64,000 nucleotides of DNA from Ectobacillus sp042610425 (GCF_042610425.1 NZ_JBGJZM010000001.1:1116001-1180000); one strand, 5' to 3'; positions 25,908 to 35,245 are shown, numbered from the stretch's first letter. Translations and numbers: made by a program. The notes: generated from the letters alone by a model not told the origin.

Positions 25908-25985
25908 AAATAACTCCCCCTTAAACTGTAATATGGTAATATTATATCAATAAATACTATTTTTACAACAAATGGTGGTGTTACC
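25908..25985. promoter_or_regulatory. shared divergent promoter region of helicase and sigma genes
   Basis: On the minus strand TTGTAA (25963-25968) and TATAAT (25941-25946) are 16 bases apart, a fair sigma-A promoter for the helicase. A palindrome AATAT-GGTA-ATATT (25930-25943) overlaps this -10. The plus-strand side shows no consensus pair for the sigma gene. Confidence 0.5.
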
Positions 25986-27110
25986 ATGGATGAAGAATTA
26001 GATTTAATTATCTCTCCACGTTTGAAGAGTATAGATAAAAATTCTAAAGTCAATTTAAAATGGTTATTAAATTTATATAAAGTATTGTCAGGTAATGATA
26101 TTACAGAAGAAAAACTTATTGCTTATTTGGTAGAGCAAGGGTATTTCCTATATTCCAATCAGATATCTAAACAAGTAGTTCAAGAGAAAGAGGAAGAGAT
26201 AAAAGAACTATCTTTACCAAGAAAGTCGTTTAACCCTAATGATTTTTTATCAGAGATAGATAATGATGATGATTTGAACATTTATTCATATAAGGATAAT
26301 GAATACTTATTCCGCCAATACAATACAACAGGTGAACAAAGATTCTTAGATAGAATTGTAGAAGTTAACTTACGCTTAGTTCAATCTGTAGCTAAGAAAT
26401 CACTTGGATTAGGCCATAATTTAGAGTTTGATGATTTAGTTCACACAGGAGTTCTTGGGTTATATAAAGCTATTGAAAAATTTGATGAAACTATGGACTA
26501 TGCATTTTCAACTTATGCCACATGGTGGATACGGCAAGCAATAAATCGAGAGGTAATTAATACAGGATTTATGATTAGACTTCCCGTTCATATGCATGAG
26601 GAATTAATAAAATTAAAAAAATTCCAAAATAAATCGATTGAGACATTATGTAAAATTGATGATGAATGGATAACAAAAAAGATGAATATAACAATTGAAA
26701 AATATGAAGAATTAGTAAGGATAGACTATAATTTTTTTAGTTTAGCTTCATTAAATACTATTGTTTCAGAAGAAAGTGATAGTACAGAGTTAATTGAACT
26801 AGTTAATGTTACACAAGATTTAGAATTTAATTACCAATTGTATCACAGTGAAAATCCAGAGAAAATATATTTAAAAATGGCAACTATTGATATAGTAGAA
26901 GAATTGTTAGCATCTTTATCCGAACGTGAAGCAGATGTAATAAGAAAACGTATAGGATTATATGCGGATCAACCTTTAACATTAGAAGAAATTGGTGTTC
27001 AATATAATGTAACTAGAGAACGAATACGACAAATAGAGTCTAAAGCGTTAAATAGGTTGAGAAAAATTATATCTATTAAACAAATGAATAAATATGACCT
27101 CGTACCATAG
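25986..27110 (+). CDS. island-encoded sigma-70 family factor (group 2-like)
   Basis: 374 residues. Residues 1-60 resemble region 1.1 of primary sigma factors; region 2 runs through RLVQSVAKKSLGLGHNLEF, LGLYKAIEKFD and FSTYATWWIRQAI (core binding and -10 recognition/melting); region 3 follows; region 4 is LSEREADVIRKR…LTLEEIGVQYNVTRERIRQIESKAL near the C-terminus. All functional regions are present, but the region 2.4 and 4.2 recognition helices differ from typical SigA, so it may read different promoters. It is AT-rich, unlike flanking core genes, and divergent from the helicase gene. Sigma factors of this size on a small island are unusual. Confidence 0.9.
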   Translation: MDEELDLIISPRLKSIDKNSKVNLKWLLNLYKVLSGNDITEEKLIAYLVEQGYFLYSNQISKQVVQEKEEEIKELSLPRKSFNPNDFLSEIDNDDDLNIYSYKDNEYLFRQYNTTGEQRFLDRIVEVNLRLVQSVAKKSLGLGHNLEFDDLVHTGVLGLYKAIEKFDETMDYAFSTYATWWIRQAINREVINTGFMIRLPVHMHEELIKLKKFQNKSIETLCKIDDEWITKKMNITIEKYEELVRIDYNFFSLASLNTIVSEESDSTELIELVNVTQDLEFNYQLYHSENPEKIYLKMATIDIVEELLASLSEREADVIRKRIGLYADQPLTLEEIGVQYNVTRERIRQIESKALNRLRKIISIKQMNKYDLVP

Positions 27111-27266
27111 AGTATAATAAATTACTTAAATGGGTGTTATAAGATTGAAATTCTATGCAACTTTTAATTCTAGTTCGCAGGTGATTAGTCAACACAAAAA
27201 GAATATTTTATGATTATAAATACACTTTAAATGGATAAATTGGATTATGATTACTAATAAATTAAG
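27111..27266. other. right end of the island
   Basis: AT-rich, no gene. It must supply the promoter now driving the intact yyaL; a TATGATT-type -10 near 27245 is possible. Homology to the left end starts at AGATGAAAGAAGGTGG (27265). Confidence 0.4.
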
Positions 27267-27284
27267 ATGAAAGAAGGTGGTCAT

Positions 27285-29339
27285 ATGCCAACTAACAAAA
27301 AAACTAATATGTTAATCGATGAAAAGTCACCGTATTTGTTACAACATGCCTACAACCCAGTCAACTGGTATCCATGGGGAGAAGAAGCTTTTGAAAAAGC
27401 GAAACGTGAGAACAAGCCACTATTTGTTAGTATCGGTTATTCGACTTGTCACTGGTGTCACGTGATGGAGCATGAGTCCTTTGAAGATGAAGAAGTTGCT
27501 AAGCTCATTAATGATCGTTTCGTAGCAATCAAGGTTGATCGCGAGGAGCGCCCCGACATTGATTCGATTTACATGCGTGTTTGTCAAATGATGACTGGTC
27601 AGGGTGGTTGGCCACTAAATGTGTTTTTGACACCGGATCAAAAGCCGTTTTATGCAGGGACGTATTTTCCGAAGGAGAGTCGTTTTAATCGTCCAGGCTT
27701 ACAGGATGTTGTTGTACAATTGTATGATGCCTTTACGAACGACCCGAAGCGGATTACTGGAATTACAGAGCAAATTACGGAGGCTTTGCAGCAAAAGGCT
27801 GCCTTGACGTCCAATCAACTAGATATTTCCGTTTTACATCAAACATTTGAGCAGCTTGCTACTAGTTTTGATAGTATATACGGTGGATTTGGTACTGCCC
27901 CGAAGTTTCCAATTCCGCATATGCTCACGTTTTTATATCGCTATCATCTTCTTACAGGGAATGAGCAGGCGCTGCATCTTGCAAAGAAAACGTTAGATGG
28001 CATGGCTAATGGAGGCATTTACGATCATATTGGCGGCGGATTTGCACGCTATTCTACCGATCAAGAGTGGCTTGTACCACATTTTGAAAAAATGCTCTAT
28101 GATAATGCCTTATTGCTACATGCCTATGCAGAAGGCTACCAATTGCTTCATGATGAACGCTATGCACAAATTGTTGATGAAATCATCACGTTTGTGAAGC
28201 GTGAATTAACAGATGTAGACGGGGCATTTTATTCGGCTTTGGATGCGGATAGTGATGGCGTAGAAGGAAAATATTATGTTTGGACAAAGGAAGAAATATT
28301 GCAACTACTTGGAGATGAGATGGGCGAGTTAGTTGCGGAAGTATATGATATTACAGAATTAGGAAATTTTGAAGGAGAAAACATCCCAAATCTCATACAT
28401 ACGAATTGGGAGCGGATTGAACGTTTTGGATTTTCGAAAGAAGAGCTAGATGAGAAACTAACGGCTGCGAAGGAAACACTTTTGCTAGAACGAAGTACAC
28501 GTGTGTACCCACATTGTGATGATAAGATATTAACCGCTTGGAATGCCTTGTTTATTTCAGGTCTGGCAAAAGCAGCGCAAGTATTTCAAAAGCAAGAATA
28601 TGTAGATGTAGCAAAACGGGCTCTTCAGTTTATCGAAGATCGACTTATTATAGACGGTCGTGTTATGGTTCGATTCAGGGATGGAGAAGTAAAAAATAAA
28701 GGATATATTGATGACTATGCGTTTTTATTGTGGGCGTACATTGAAATGTACGAAGCAACATTTGATCTTTTGTATATCGAACGTGCGAAAAAGATTGCAG
28801 ATGATATGAATGTTCTCTTTTGGGATGAGGAACAAGGAGGCTTCTTTTTTTATGGAAATGATGGAGAGAATCTTCTCGTTCGGGATAAAGAAGTGTATGA
28901 TGGTGCCATCCCGTCTGGAAATGGGGTAGCAGCAGTGCAATTTATGCGGTTGTCTTCAATAACAGGGGAAGATGCGTATAGCAGGCAAGTAGAAAAGATG
29001 TTTGTAGCATTTTCGGAAGTAGGTCAATATGGAAATGGACATACCCAATTTTTGCAAGGTTTACTTCTTACGGCATTACCAAGAAAAGAAATTGTTATAG
29101 TAGGAGAACAATCGGATGAAGATGTTCAATCGTTACTTCGCACATTGCAACAATCGTTTTTGCCGCAATACTCGGTGCTCGTCTTTGATTCTTCTGAGCA
29201 GATAGTAAATATAGCAGCAAATGTAATGCAGTATAAAAAGATTGACGATAAACCAACTGTGTATATTTGTGAAAACTTTGCGTGTAAGCAGCCAACGACA
29301 TCGATTGATGAGGTTCTTTCCATTTTAATAAAAAAATAA
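27285..29339 (+). CDS. yyaL: thioredoxin-domain protein of YyaL/SSP411 family
   Basis: 684 residues from ATG 27285, after GAAGGTGG; ATG 27267 lies upstream of that site. The N-terminal thioredoxin-like domain has the motif CHWCHVMEHESF (about residues 56-67) and VDREERPDID; the C-terminal two thirds form an (alpha/alpha)6 barrel like N-acylglucosamine 2-epimerase (DHIGGGFARYSTD, W-L-V-P-H-F-E-K-M-L-Y-D-N). The family occurs from bacteria to human SPATA20 and its biochemical role is poorly defined. The first ~60 codons appear to have been supplied by the island. Confidence 0.92.
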   Translation: MPTNKKTNMLIDEKSPYLLQHAYNPVNWYPWGEEAFEKAKRENKPLFVSIGYSTCHWCHVMEHESFEDEEVAKLINDRFVAIKVDREERPDIDSIYMRVCQMMTGQGGWPLNVFLTPDQKPFYAGTYFPKESRFNRPGLQDVVVQLYDAFTNDPKRITGITEQITEALQQKAALTSNQLDISVLHQTFEQLATSFDSIYGGFGTAPKFPIPHMLTFLYRYHLLTGNEQALHLAKKTLDGMANGGIYDHIGGGFARYSTDQEWLVPHFEKMLYDNALLLHAYAEGYQLLHDERYAQIVDEIITFVKRELTDVDGAFYSALDADSDGVEGKYYVWTKEEILQLLGDEMGELVAEVYDITELGNFEGENIPNLIHTNWERIERFGFSKEELDEKLTAAKETLLLERSTRVYPHCDDKILTAWNALFISGLAKAAQVFQKQEYVDVAKRALQFIEDRLIIDGRVMVRFRDGEVKNKGYIDDYAFLLWAYIEMYEATFDLLYIERAKKIADDMNVLFWDEEQGGFFFYGNDGENLLVRDKEVYDGAIPSGNGVAAVQFMRLSSITGEDAYSRQVEKMFVAFSEVGQYGNGHTQFLQGLLLTALPRKEIVIVGEQSDEDVQSLLRTLQQSFLPQYSVLVFDSSEQIVNIAANVMQYKKIDDKPTVYICENFACKQPTTSIDEVLSILIKK
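27351..27388 (+). repeat. right 38-bp direct repeat (candidate att site)
   Basis: Identical to 19874-19911, lying inside the intact yyaL coding sequence at codons 23-35. Confidence 0.65.
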
Positions 29340-29342
29340 CTC

Positions 29343-29392
29343 AAGAGGATATAATAAGGTAAATCGTGTTACCTTATTCGTCCTCTTTTTAA
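29343..29392 (+). terminator. terminator after yyaL
   Basis: AATAAGGTAA / TTACCTTATT stem extended by AAGAGG / CCTCTT, followed by TTTTTAATTTTTT. Confidence 0.88.
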
Positions 29393-29475
29393 TTTTTTGT
29401 AAAAAATGAATTTAAATTATTTTCAGAAAATTGTATAATATGATACATAAGTCAAAAATGAGGTAGGTAAGTATA

Positions 29476-30735
29476 ATGAAAGATGTTAAAGAAGAAGTCA
29501 AAATCGAAGATGTACTCGTTGCATATCAACTATTAAAGGATGTTGTGGTTCATACTCCGTTGCAGCGTGATCCGATTTTATCTGAAAAATATGATTGCAA
29601 TGTATATTTGAAACGTGAAGACTTGCAGGCAGTTCGTTCTTTTAAAATACGCGGTGCTTACAATGCGATAAGCAGTTTACCAATGGAACAGTTAAAAAAA
29701 GGAGTTGTGTGTGCGAGTGCAGGGAATCATGCACAAGGAGTTGCATACACGAGTCGGGAGCTTCAAATTCCAGCAAAGATCTTTATGCCAACAACAACCC
29801 CAAATCAAAAAGTATCACAAGTTCGTTTCTTTGGCGGGTCAACAGTTGAGGTAGTACTGGTAGGAGATACGTTCGATGCTTCTTATCAGGAAGCAGTGAA
29901 GTATTGTGATGAGAACGGGTTAACGTTTATTCATCCATTTGATAACCCACAAGTCATTGCGGGCCAAGGAACGATTGGCGTTGAAATATTTCATGATATT
30001 GACCGACCGGTAGACTTCGTATTTGTAGCAATCGGAGGCGGTGGCTTGGCTTCCGGTGTTGGCACATATATTAAAGGAGTGAGTCCTTCTACACAGTTGA
30101 TTGGAGTCGAACCTGAGGGAGCGGCATCGATGAAAGAAGCAATCGCGCAAGGACATGTGGTAACCTTACCAAAAATCAGCTCATTTGTTGACGGTGCGGC
30201 TGTTAAGCGTGTCGGGGATCTTTCGTTCGATATTTGCAAACGAACATTAAGCGATATTGTAGTTGTACCAGAAGGAAAGGTATGCAGTACCATTTTAGAT
30301 TTGTATAATCAAAATGCAATTGTGGCCGAGCCTGCTGGTGCTCTTCCAGTTTCAGCCTTAGATTTTTACCAGGAACAAATTCGCGGTAAAAATGTTGTTT
30401 GCGTCATTAGCGGAGGAAATAATGATATTGATCGGATGCAGGAAATGAAAGAGCGCTCTCTTCTATATGAAGGATTGAAGCACTATTTTATTATTAATTT
30501 TCCGCAACGACCACGTGCACTTCGTGAATTTTTAGATAATGTTCTTGGACCAAATGATGACATTACACGTTTTGAGTACACGAAAAAGAGCAACAAAGAT
30601 AATGGCCCTGCTCTTGTTGGAATTGAACTTCATTCCAAGGAAGATTTCGAACCACTCATTCGTCGTATGGAAGAGCAAGGCGTACGATATATGGAATTTA
30701 CGCAAAATCCAACACTATTTAGTTTATTAATTTAG
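29476..30735 (+). CDS. ilvA: threonine dehydratase (threonine ammonia-lyase)
   Basis: 419 residues, the length of Bacillus IlvA. The PLP lysine lies in R-S-F-K-I-R-G-A-Y (about residue 59), the phosphate loop in VAIGGGGLASG, and ASAGNHAQGVAYTS near 78-91 is characteristic. The C-terminal 80 residues form the single ACT-like regulatory domain. It converts threonine to 2-oxobutanoate for isoleucine synthesis and is normally inhibited by isoleucine. A separate transcription unit: TATAAT lies at about 29436 and AGGTAGG precedes ATG 29476. Confidence 0.95.
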   Translation: MKDVKEEVKIEDVLVAYQLLKDVVVHTPLQRDPILSEKYDCNVYLKREDLQAVRSFKIRGAYNAISSLPMEQLKKGVVCASAGNHAQGVAYTSRELQIPAKIFMPTTTPNQKVSQVRFFGGSTVEVVLVGDTFDASYQEAVKYCDENGLTFIHPFDNPQVIAGQGTIGVEIFHDIDRPVDFVFVAIGGGGLASGVGTYIKGVSPSTQLIGVEPEGAASMKEAIAQGHVVTLPKISSFVDGAAVKRVGDLSFDICKRTLSDIVVVPEGKVCSTILDLYNQNAIVAEPAGALPVSALDFYQEQIRGKNVVCVISGGNNDIDRMQEMKERSLLYEGLKHYFIINFPQRPRALREFLDNVLGPNDDITRFEYTKKSNKDNGPALVGIELHSKEDFEPLIRRMEEQGVRYMEFTQNPTLFSLLI

Positions 30736-30777
30736 TTTGTAAGCAGAGGAAAAAGATAGGAACGGAGTGTGCGCCCT

Positions 30778-30990
30778 ATGTCCGAGGAAAAAAGCTTAGT
30801 TGAAACGGAAGTAAAGGAATTAAAGGAGACAATAGTGAGACTAGAGGAAACTGTAAATCTTCTTCAAAAGGAAATTTGGGAAATGCGATATGAAAAACAA
30901 AAATTCCAATGGTCTCCTGCTTTACTGAAGCAAATCTTTGGATTTATATTAGGGGCAATTGTGTTAATCGGAATCTTCTGGAAAAAATGA
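30778..30990 (+). CDS. small coiled-coil protein with C-terminal membrane anchor
   Basis: 70 residues; ATG 30778 preferred over GTG 30769 because of CGGAG ten bases upstream. Residues 5-45 form a heptad coiled coil (ELKETIVRLEETVNLLQKEI), residues 50-67 a membrane helix ending in W-K-K. No family recognised. Confidence 0.65.
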   Translation: MSEEKSLVETEVKELKETIVRLEETVNLLQKEIWEMRYEKQKFQWSPALLKQIFGFILGAIVLIGIFWKK

Positions 30991-31022
30991 GCTTGCGGCT
31001 TTTGCCGCAAGCTCATTTTTTA
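30988..31022. terminator. bidirectional terminator
   Basis: GAGCTTGCGGC / GCCGCAAGCTC, perfect 11-bp stem with a TTTT loop and A/T tracts on both sides; it separates convergent genes. Confidence 0.92.
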
Positions 31023-32345
31023 TAGAAAATAGCGGATATACAAGTACACATTAGATAGTAAGAGTGCCACGATTGTAAGTGGCAACCCAATTTTTAAATA
31101 GTCTACAAAACCAAAAGCATGTCCTTCACGGTTTGCGATGCCAGCTACTACTACATTTGCGGATGCACCGATGATTGTTCCGTTTCCTCCTAGACAAGCG
31201 CCGAGAGAAAGAGCCCACCATAATACTTCCATTTGCGGTGAATCAGGCTGCAGGCCAAGTCCAACTGCAAAGTTTTGAATGAGCGGAATCATGGTTGCCA
31301 CAAATGGGATGTTATCAATGATTGCAGATGCCACTCCTGATCCCCACAGTATAAATGTTGCGGCAGTACTTATATTACCACCAGTCATTGTAATCATCTT
31401 TTGGGCTAGCATGCTTACGAGGCCAATATCAACGAGTCCACCAACGAGAATAAATAAACCAGCAAAGAAGAAAATGGTTGTCCATTCGATTTGGGAAAGA
31501 ATATCTTCAACTTCGTGTTGTTTTAAAGCGATGGCCATTAAAATAGTAGCTCCCAATAGAGCAATAATAGCTGCATCAACATGAATAGTGCTATGCAAGA
31601 CAAACCCAATAACGGTTCCGCCAAGTACGGTAAGAGATTGGGTGAGTAGCTTGCGGTCCTTAATATAATCATGTTCTTGTAATGACATTAGTTTTTCAAT
31701 AAGATGGTCAGACGTACGAATGCTTCTATAATATATGATGTAAAGTAATATAATGCTTACAAGTCCTATGATGATGATGATTGGAGTTAGGTTAAATAGA
31801 AAAGAATTAAAATCTAAGTGTTTGTTTGCAGATCCAATCATAATATTGGGCGGATCACCAATTAATGTAGCAGTACCACCGATATTTGAAAATAAAATTT
31901 CTGAAATAAAAAAAGGCATGGGACTAATTTTTAGGATTCGCGTAACAGAAAGAGTAACCGGAACAATCAGCAGTACTGTTGTCACATTATCTAAAAATGC
32001 AGAACCTACAGCAGTTAGGAAAGATAAAATGATTAAAATCCAAATTGGTTGTCCTTTTGCTTTTTTTGCTGCGTAAATGGAAAGAAATTCGAATACACCC
32101 GATTTACTAGTAATATTAACAAGAATCATCATGCCAAGTAAAAGTGTGATGGTTTCCCATTGAATATGGGTTGTAAATGCCACCTTCGTTTCTACAATCC
32201 CAAATACAATCATGAGCGTCCCGCCCAAAAGAGCAATGACTGCCCGGTTCATCTTTTCGGAAATGAGAATTGCATAGGTAAGTAAAAAAATTGCAATGGC
32301 AGTGTAATATTGTATATTGCTAATATGGCTGTTTGCCTGCTCCAT
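31020..32345 (-). CDS. ArsB/NhaD-family ion transporter
   Basis: About 441 residues (from the second possible start; GTG 32354 is the alternative). Eleven to twelve membrane helices with two inverted halves, each with a conserved hairpin: SAFLDNVTTVLLIVPV and ASAIIDNIPFVATMIP, plus GGTATLIGDPPN and GGNGTIIGASANVV, which are the substrate-binding loops of this superfamily. Members export arsenite or exchange Na+ for H+, or carry organic anions. No ars genes adjoin, so antiport or anion transport is as likely as arsenite efflux. Confidence 0.85.
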   Translation of the reverse strand: MEQANSHISNIQYYTAIAIFLLTYAILISEKMNRAVIALLGGTLMIVFGIVETKVAFTTHIQWETITLLLGMMILVNITSKSGVFEFLSIYAAKKAKGQPIWILIILSFLTAVGSAFLDNVTTVLLIVPVTLSVTRILKISPMPFFISEILFSNIGGTATLIGDPPNIMIGSANKHLDFNSFLFNLTPIIIIIGLVSIILLYIIYYRSIRTSDHLIEKLMSLQEHDYIKDRKLLTQSLTVLGGTVIGFVLHSTIHVDAAIIALLGATILMAIALKQHEVEDILSQIEWTTIFFFAGLFILVGGLVDIGLVSMLAQKMITMTGGNISTAATFILWGSGVASAIIDNIPFVATMIPLIQNFAVGLGLQPDSPQMEVLWWALSLGACLGGNGTIIGASANVVVAGIANREGHAFGFVDYLKIGLPLTIVALLLSNVYLYIRYFL

Positions 32346-32551
32346 TGAATGCACCGTCCTCTATTATATAAACATCAAAATCATACAATACATTTCATTG
32401 TAGCAAATTCTAGTTTATAAGAAAACGCTAATGAAATTTCAATTACCGTATTAGTAGTACGAATATATTGCCTAAAGACGTAAAGTATGTAAAGCTAGTA
32501 TAATGAAAGAAATTGAATTGTCTTGAGTCACGGTGAAGGAGGGTTTGAAAA

Positions 32552-32899
32552 GTGGAGCGTATTATAGATAAGAACGTGTTGCAAAAAGAGATTGAATCGT
32601 TCGCAAATAGAGACGTGTATCTTCATTTAGAGACTACGAACGGAGCATACGCCACTCATGTAAATGAAAAAACGATGACAGTAGGTGTGTTCATTCGAAA
32701 TACCCGCATTCAGTTTGAAAGAGGATCGATTGCTGGAGAAGATCCGTATCGAGTTGGTTTGAAAATGGAGCAGGGCTGGGTATACGCACAAGGGTTGACT
32801 CATTGGGAGAAAGACGAAAAAGGAAGACTTCTTCTCGCTGGTCATAATGAGAAAGGGCAGCTAGCGGTTGCGTTTGAGCTTAGTAAAACACCGTTTTAA
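32552..32899 (+). CDS. yojF: YojF family protein (DUF1806)
   Basis: 115 residues from GTG 32552, eight bases after AAGGAGGG. YojF is always next to bshB2 in Bacillus and is thought to accompany it in bacillithiol metabolism; its own function is not established. The next gene starts 12 bases after its stop. Confidence 0.88.
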   Translation: MERIIDKNVLQKEIESFANRDVYLHLETTNGAYATHVNEKTMTVGVFIRNTRIQFERGSIAGEDPYRVGLKMEQGWVYAQGLTHWEKDEKGRLLLAGHNEKGQLAVAFELSKTPF

Positions 32900-32911
32900 G
32901 GAGGTAGAATA

Positions 32912-33571
32912 ATGGAACGACATATATTTGTTTCACTCCCCCATCCAGATGATGAAGCATTTGGTGCAGGGGGCACAATTTCACAGTTTACAAAATCAGG
33001 AGTTCCGGTAACCTATGCGTGTGGAACATTAGGACAAATGGGGCGTAATATGGGAGTGGAAGTATTTGCAAACCGAGAAACCATGCCAGAAATTCGCAAG
33101 AAGGAATTACAAGAAGCATGCTTACAAATGGGAATTCAAGATCTTCGTATGCTCGGCTTCCATGACAAAATGCTAGAATTTGAGGATGTAGAATTCGTAG
33201 CGGATAAAATTGAAGAAGTAATTCGAGAAGTTAAGCCGTCCCTTGTTATTACGTTTTATCCAGGACATGGTGTTCATCCTGACCATGATGCATATGGACG
33301 TGCCACGGTAACAGCAGTTGCCCGGCTACCAAAGGAAATGCGTCCTACGATATATGCGATGGCAATTACAAAAAATCGTGTGGAAGCGTTAGGTGAACCC
33401 GACATTACTAATGATATACAAGATGTATTTGAGAACAAACTAGCCGCACTTCACGCTCACCGTTCACAGACAGAGGCAATGCTCGAAGAAATTGATAAAA
33501 AAATAAAAGAGAAGGATTCAAAAACTCTGAATTGGTTACGATTTGAAAAGTTTTGGATCTATTCTGTATAG
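32912..33571 (+). CDS. bshB2: bacillithiol biosynthesis deacetylase BshB2
   Basis: 219 residues of the PIG-L/LmbE zinc deacetylase family. Zinc and catalytic residues are in PHPDDEAFG (residues 10-18) and HPDHD near 115. It deacetylates N-acetylglucosaminyl-malate, the second step of bacillithiol synthesis, and can overlap with BshB1. TAAGGAGGTAGAATA precedes the ATG. Confidence 0.93.
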   Translation: MERHIFVSLPHPDDEAFGAGGTISQFTKSGVPVTYACGTLGQMGRNMGVEVFANRETMPEIRKKELQEACLQMGIQDLRMLGFHDKMLEFEDVEFVADKIEEVIREVKPSLVITFYPGHGVHPDHDAYGRATVTAVARLPKEMRPTIYAMAITKNRVEALGEPDITNDIQDVFENKLAALHAHRSQTEAMLEEIDKKIKEKDSKTLNWLRFEKFWIYSV

Positions 33572-33652
33572 AAAAAAGTCGGGGTTGATGTGACCCTATA
33601 AAGTCGGACTCGTATTTCCTACTTAGGGGGGACATCAGTTTCGGCTTTTTTG
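33570..33652 (+). terminator. long hairpin terminator after bshB2
   Basis: Outer arms AAAAGTCG and CGGCTTTTTT and inner arms TGATGT and ACATCA enclose about 40 bases; the T-run follows the outer arm. The long loop is unusual and may be a repeat element. Confidence 0.55.
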
Positions 33653-33879
33653 TTCTATCCAATATATTATATATTGTTGAATTGTTCCGTGAACTTCAAG
33701 GATGATAACCTCATAACTATTTCTTAGGAATTTCATTCACCAAGCCCTCCCCCTATGATAATAACCTTTTTATTCATGCAAAACCTCCTTATATATTTGA
33801 AGAACTCCTACTAAACGAATAAAGGGAAACCATTCCTATTTTTCCCATATGTTAATTCTCTGTACTCCAGGCTGAAAGG

Positions 33880-34661
33880 ATGAAAGAGATGTTCATTATG
33901 ATTGTCCTGTCCCTTCTAATTGGTATCTTGTTGTTTCACAATATTACAGATTGTACGAGAGCAAAACCTCTTATTCATGTAAAACAAGTATCTATCATTA
34001 TGTCCACTCGTAATGAAGAAAGGAATATTGAAAGATTGCTGCAGTCGATAAAGCAGCAAATGTATCCGTGTGTGGAACTAATCGTTTGTGATGATCATTC
34101 AACAGCTTCTATTGCTTTTTCACTTGGGGCGAAGGTAATACGTCTCCCCACTGTTCCAACAGGTTGGCTTGGGAAAGCTTGGGGCTGCTATAACGGGGCC
34201 AAGGAGGCGAGTGGCGATGTGCTCATGTTTGTGGATGCAGACACCATTTTGCAACCGAGCGGACTTCATCGTATGTTGTCCATTATTCAACATAGCAGAA
34301 AAACGATGTTGACGGTTCATCCGTATCATGAAATGAAGTAGCCGTATGAGTTTTTCTCATCCTTTTTTCATTTAATGATCTTTGCATTCGCGGATGGATT
34401 TTATTGGGTGTACTGTAAGGGGGATTTGGGCAATGTATCTTGATTCGGAAACAGGACTATTTTACGTATGATGGACATGCTGCAAACCCACCAGCTCTTT
34501 TTGAAAATAAGCAACTAACGCAGTATATCCAGAATTTGAGTGGTTCGGTTGGTTGTATTTATTAGTATTTTTTTATAATTTCTATTTTTCAAACCTTCAT
34601 TCATAAAGAAGTTTTGTGGAAATGGCGTTCTATTGAAGTGAAGGGGAACAGGGATCGTTGA
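33880..34661 (+). pseudogene. family 2 glycosyltransferase, decayed
   Basis: The first 153 codons are intact: N-terminal membrane helix, VSIIMSTRNEERNIERLLQS, CDDHSTAS, GWLGKAWGCYNGAKEA and MFVDADT, as in CrtQ-like glycosyltransferases. An in-frame TAG at 34339 is followed by P-Y-E-F-F-S-S-F-F-H-L in the same frame, then a stop and a frame change; I-L-I-R-K-Q-D-Y-F and V-L-W-K-W-R-S-I-E-V-K-G-N-R, typical of the family's later parts, can still be read to 34661. The middle is missing. Non-functional as a full enzyme. Confidence 0.8.
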
Positions 34662-35245
34662 GTATGATTATTAGGAATGCACGGTCATGGGGTGGATCCA
34701 TCTAATTATTTCGTCCTGTTGTATAAGAGTTTCAGATGTATATTTTGATAGGATGAAAACGACTGCAAAAATCTTCGGGATTATAAAAAGAAATAAAAAG
34801 CGAAAAAGGGTAGGAGAACGCCGCCACCCTTTTTATTGTGAAAAAAATATGGAATTTACAATAATGAAAAAATGTAAAAAACATATTTTATTTACAAAAT
34901 AAAACATTTGTTATATAAATATAAGAGTGGAAAGTATTTTTTTAAATATTTTTTAATTATTATTATAAATGTACTGCGAAATAATGAAATAGGGAGATAT
35001 TAGATAACTAAACGTTTTTGTTCATCACCCGATACTAAGAAGTAGATCTGTTTATTAAAATGAATCCAGGCATACAAAGTTTTTTTAGATTGTGATTATT
35101 AAAACGATTCTATGTTTTCTACTCCTTGAATAATAAATAAGTTACACAATCGTAATATATCAGAATATTAGTTTACAAAAAATGAAAAATGTAAATATAC
35201 ATTATTGAGTTTTTGTTAAAAGTATTCTACGATGGAGTGAGAAAA
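34662..35245. other. AT-rich intergenic with terminator hairpin
   Basis: AAAAAGGGT (34803-34811) and ACCCTTTTT (34826-34834) form a terminator-like stem, with no intact gene before it. The rest is very AT-rich with no coding sign and must contain the promoter of the helix-turn-helix gene. Confidence 0.5.

Larger units (their letters stand above)
19783..27284. mobile_element. genomic island inserted in the 5' end of yyaL
   Basis: The left end is a truncated 5' copy of yyaL (19808-20011) and the right end runs into the intact gene (from 27285). Both copies share a 38-base perfect repeat (19874-19911 and 27351-27388), offset by 7477 bases. DNA in between is markedly AT-rich and holds accessory genes and gene fragments, including a probable integrase remnant at 22190-22345. 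The arrangement is that of an element which integrates into a coding gene and supplies a replacement 5' end. No intact recombinase is present, so mobility has likely been lost. Confidence 0.7.

Noticed and set aside
25986..27110. Primary sigma factor SigA (rpoD)
   Set aside because: No dnaG/rpoD operon context, region 2.4 and 4.2 helices differ from SigA, and it lies on an island.
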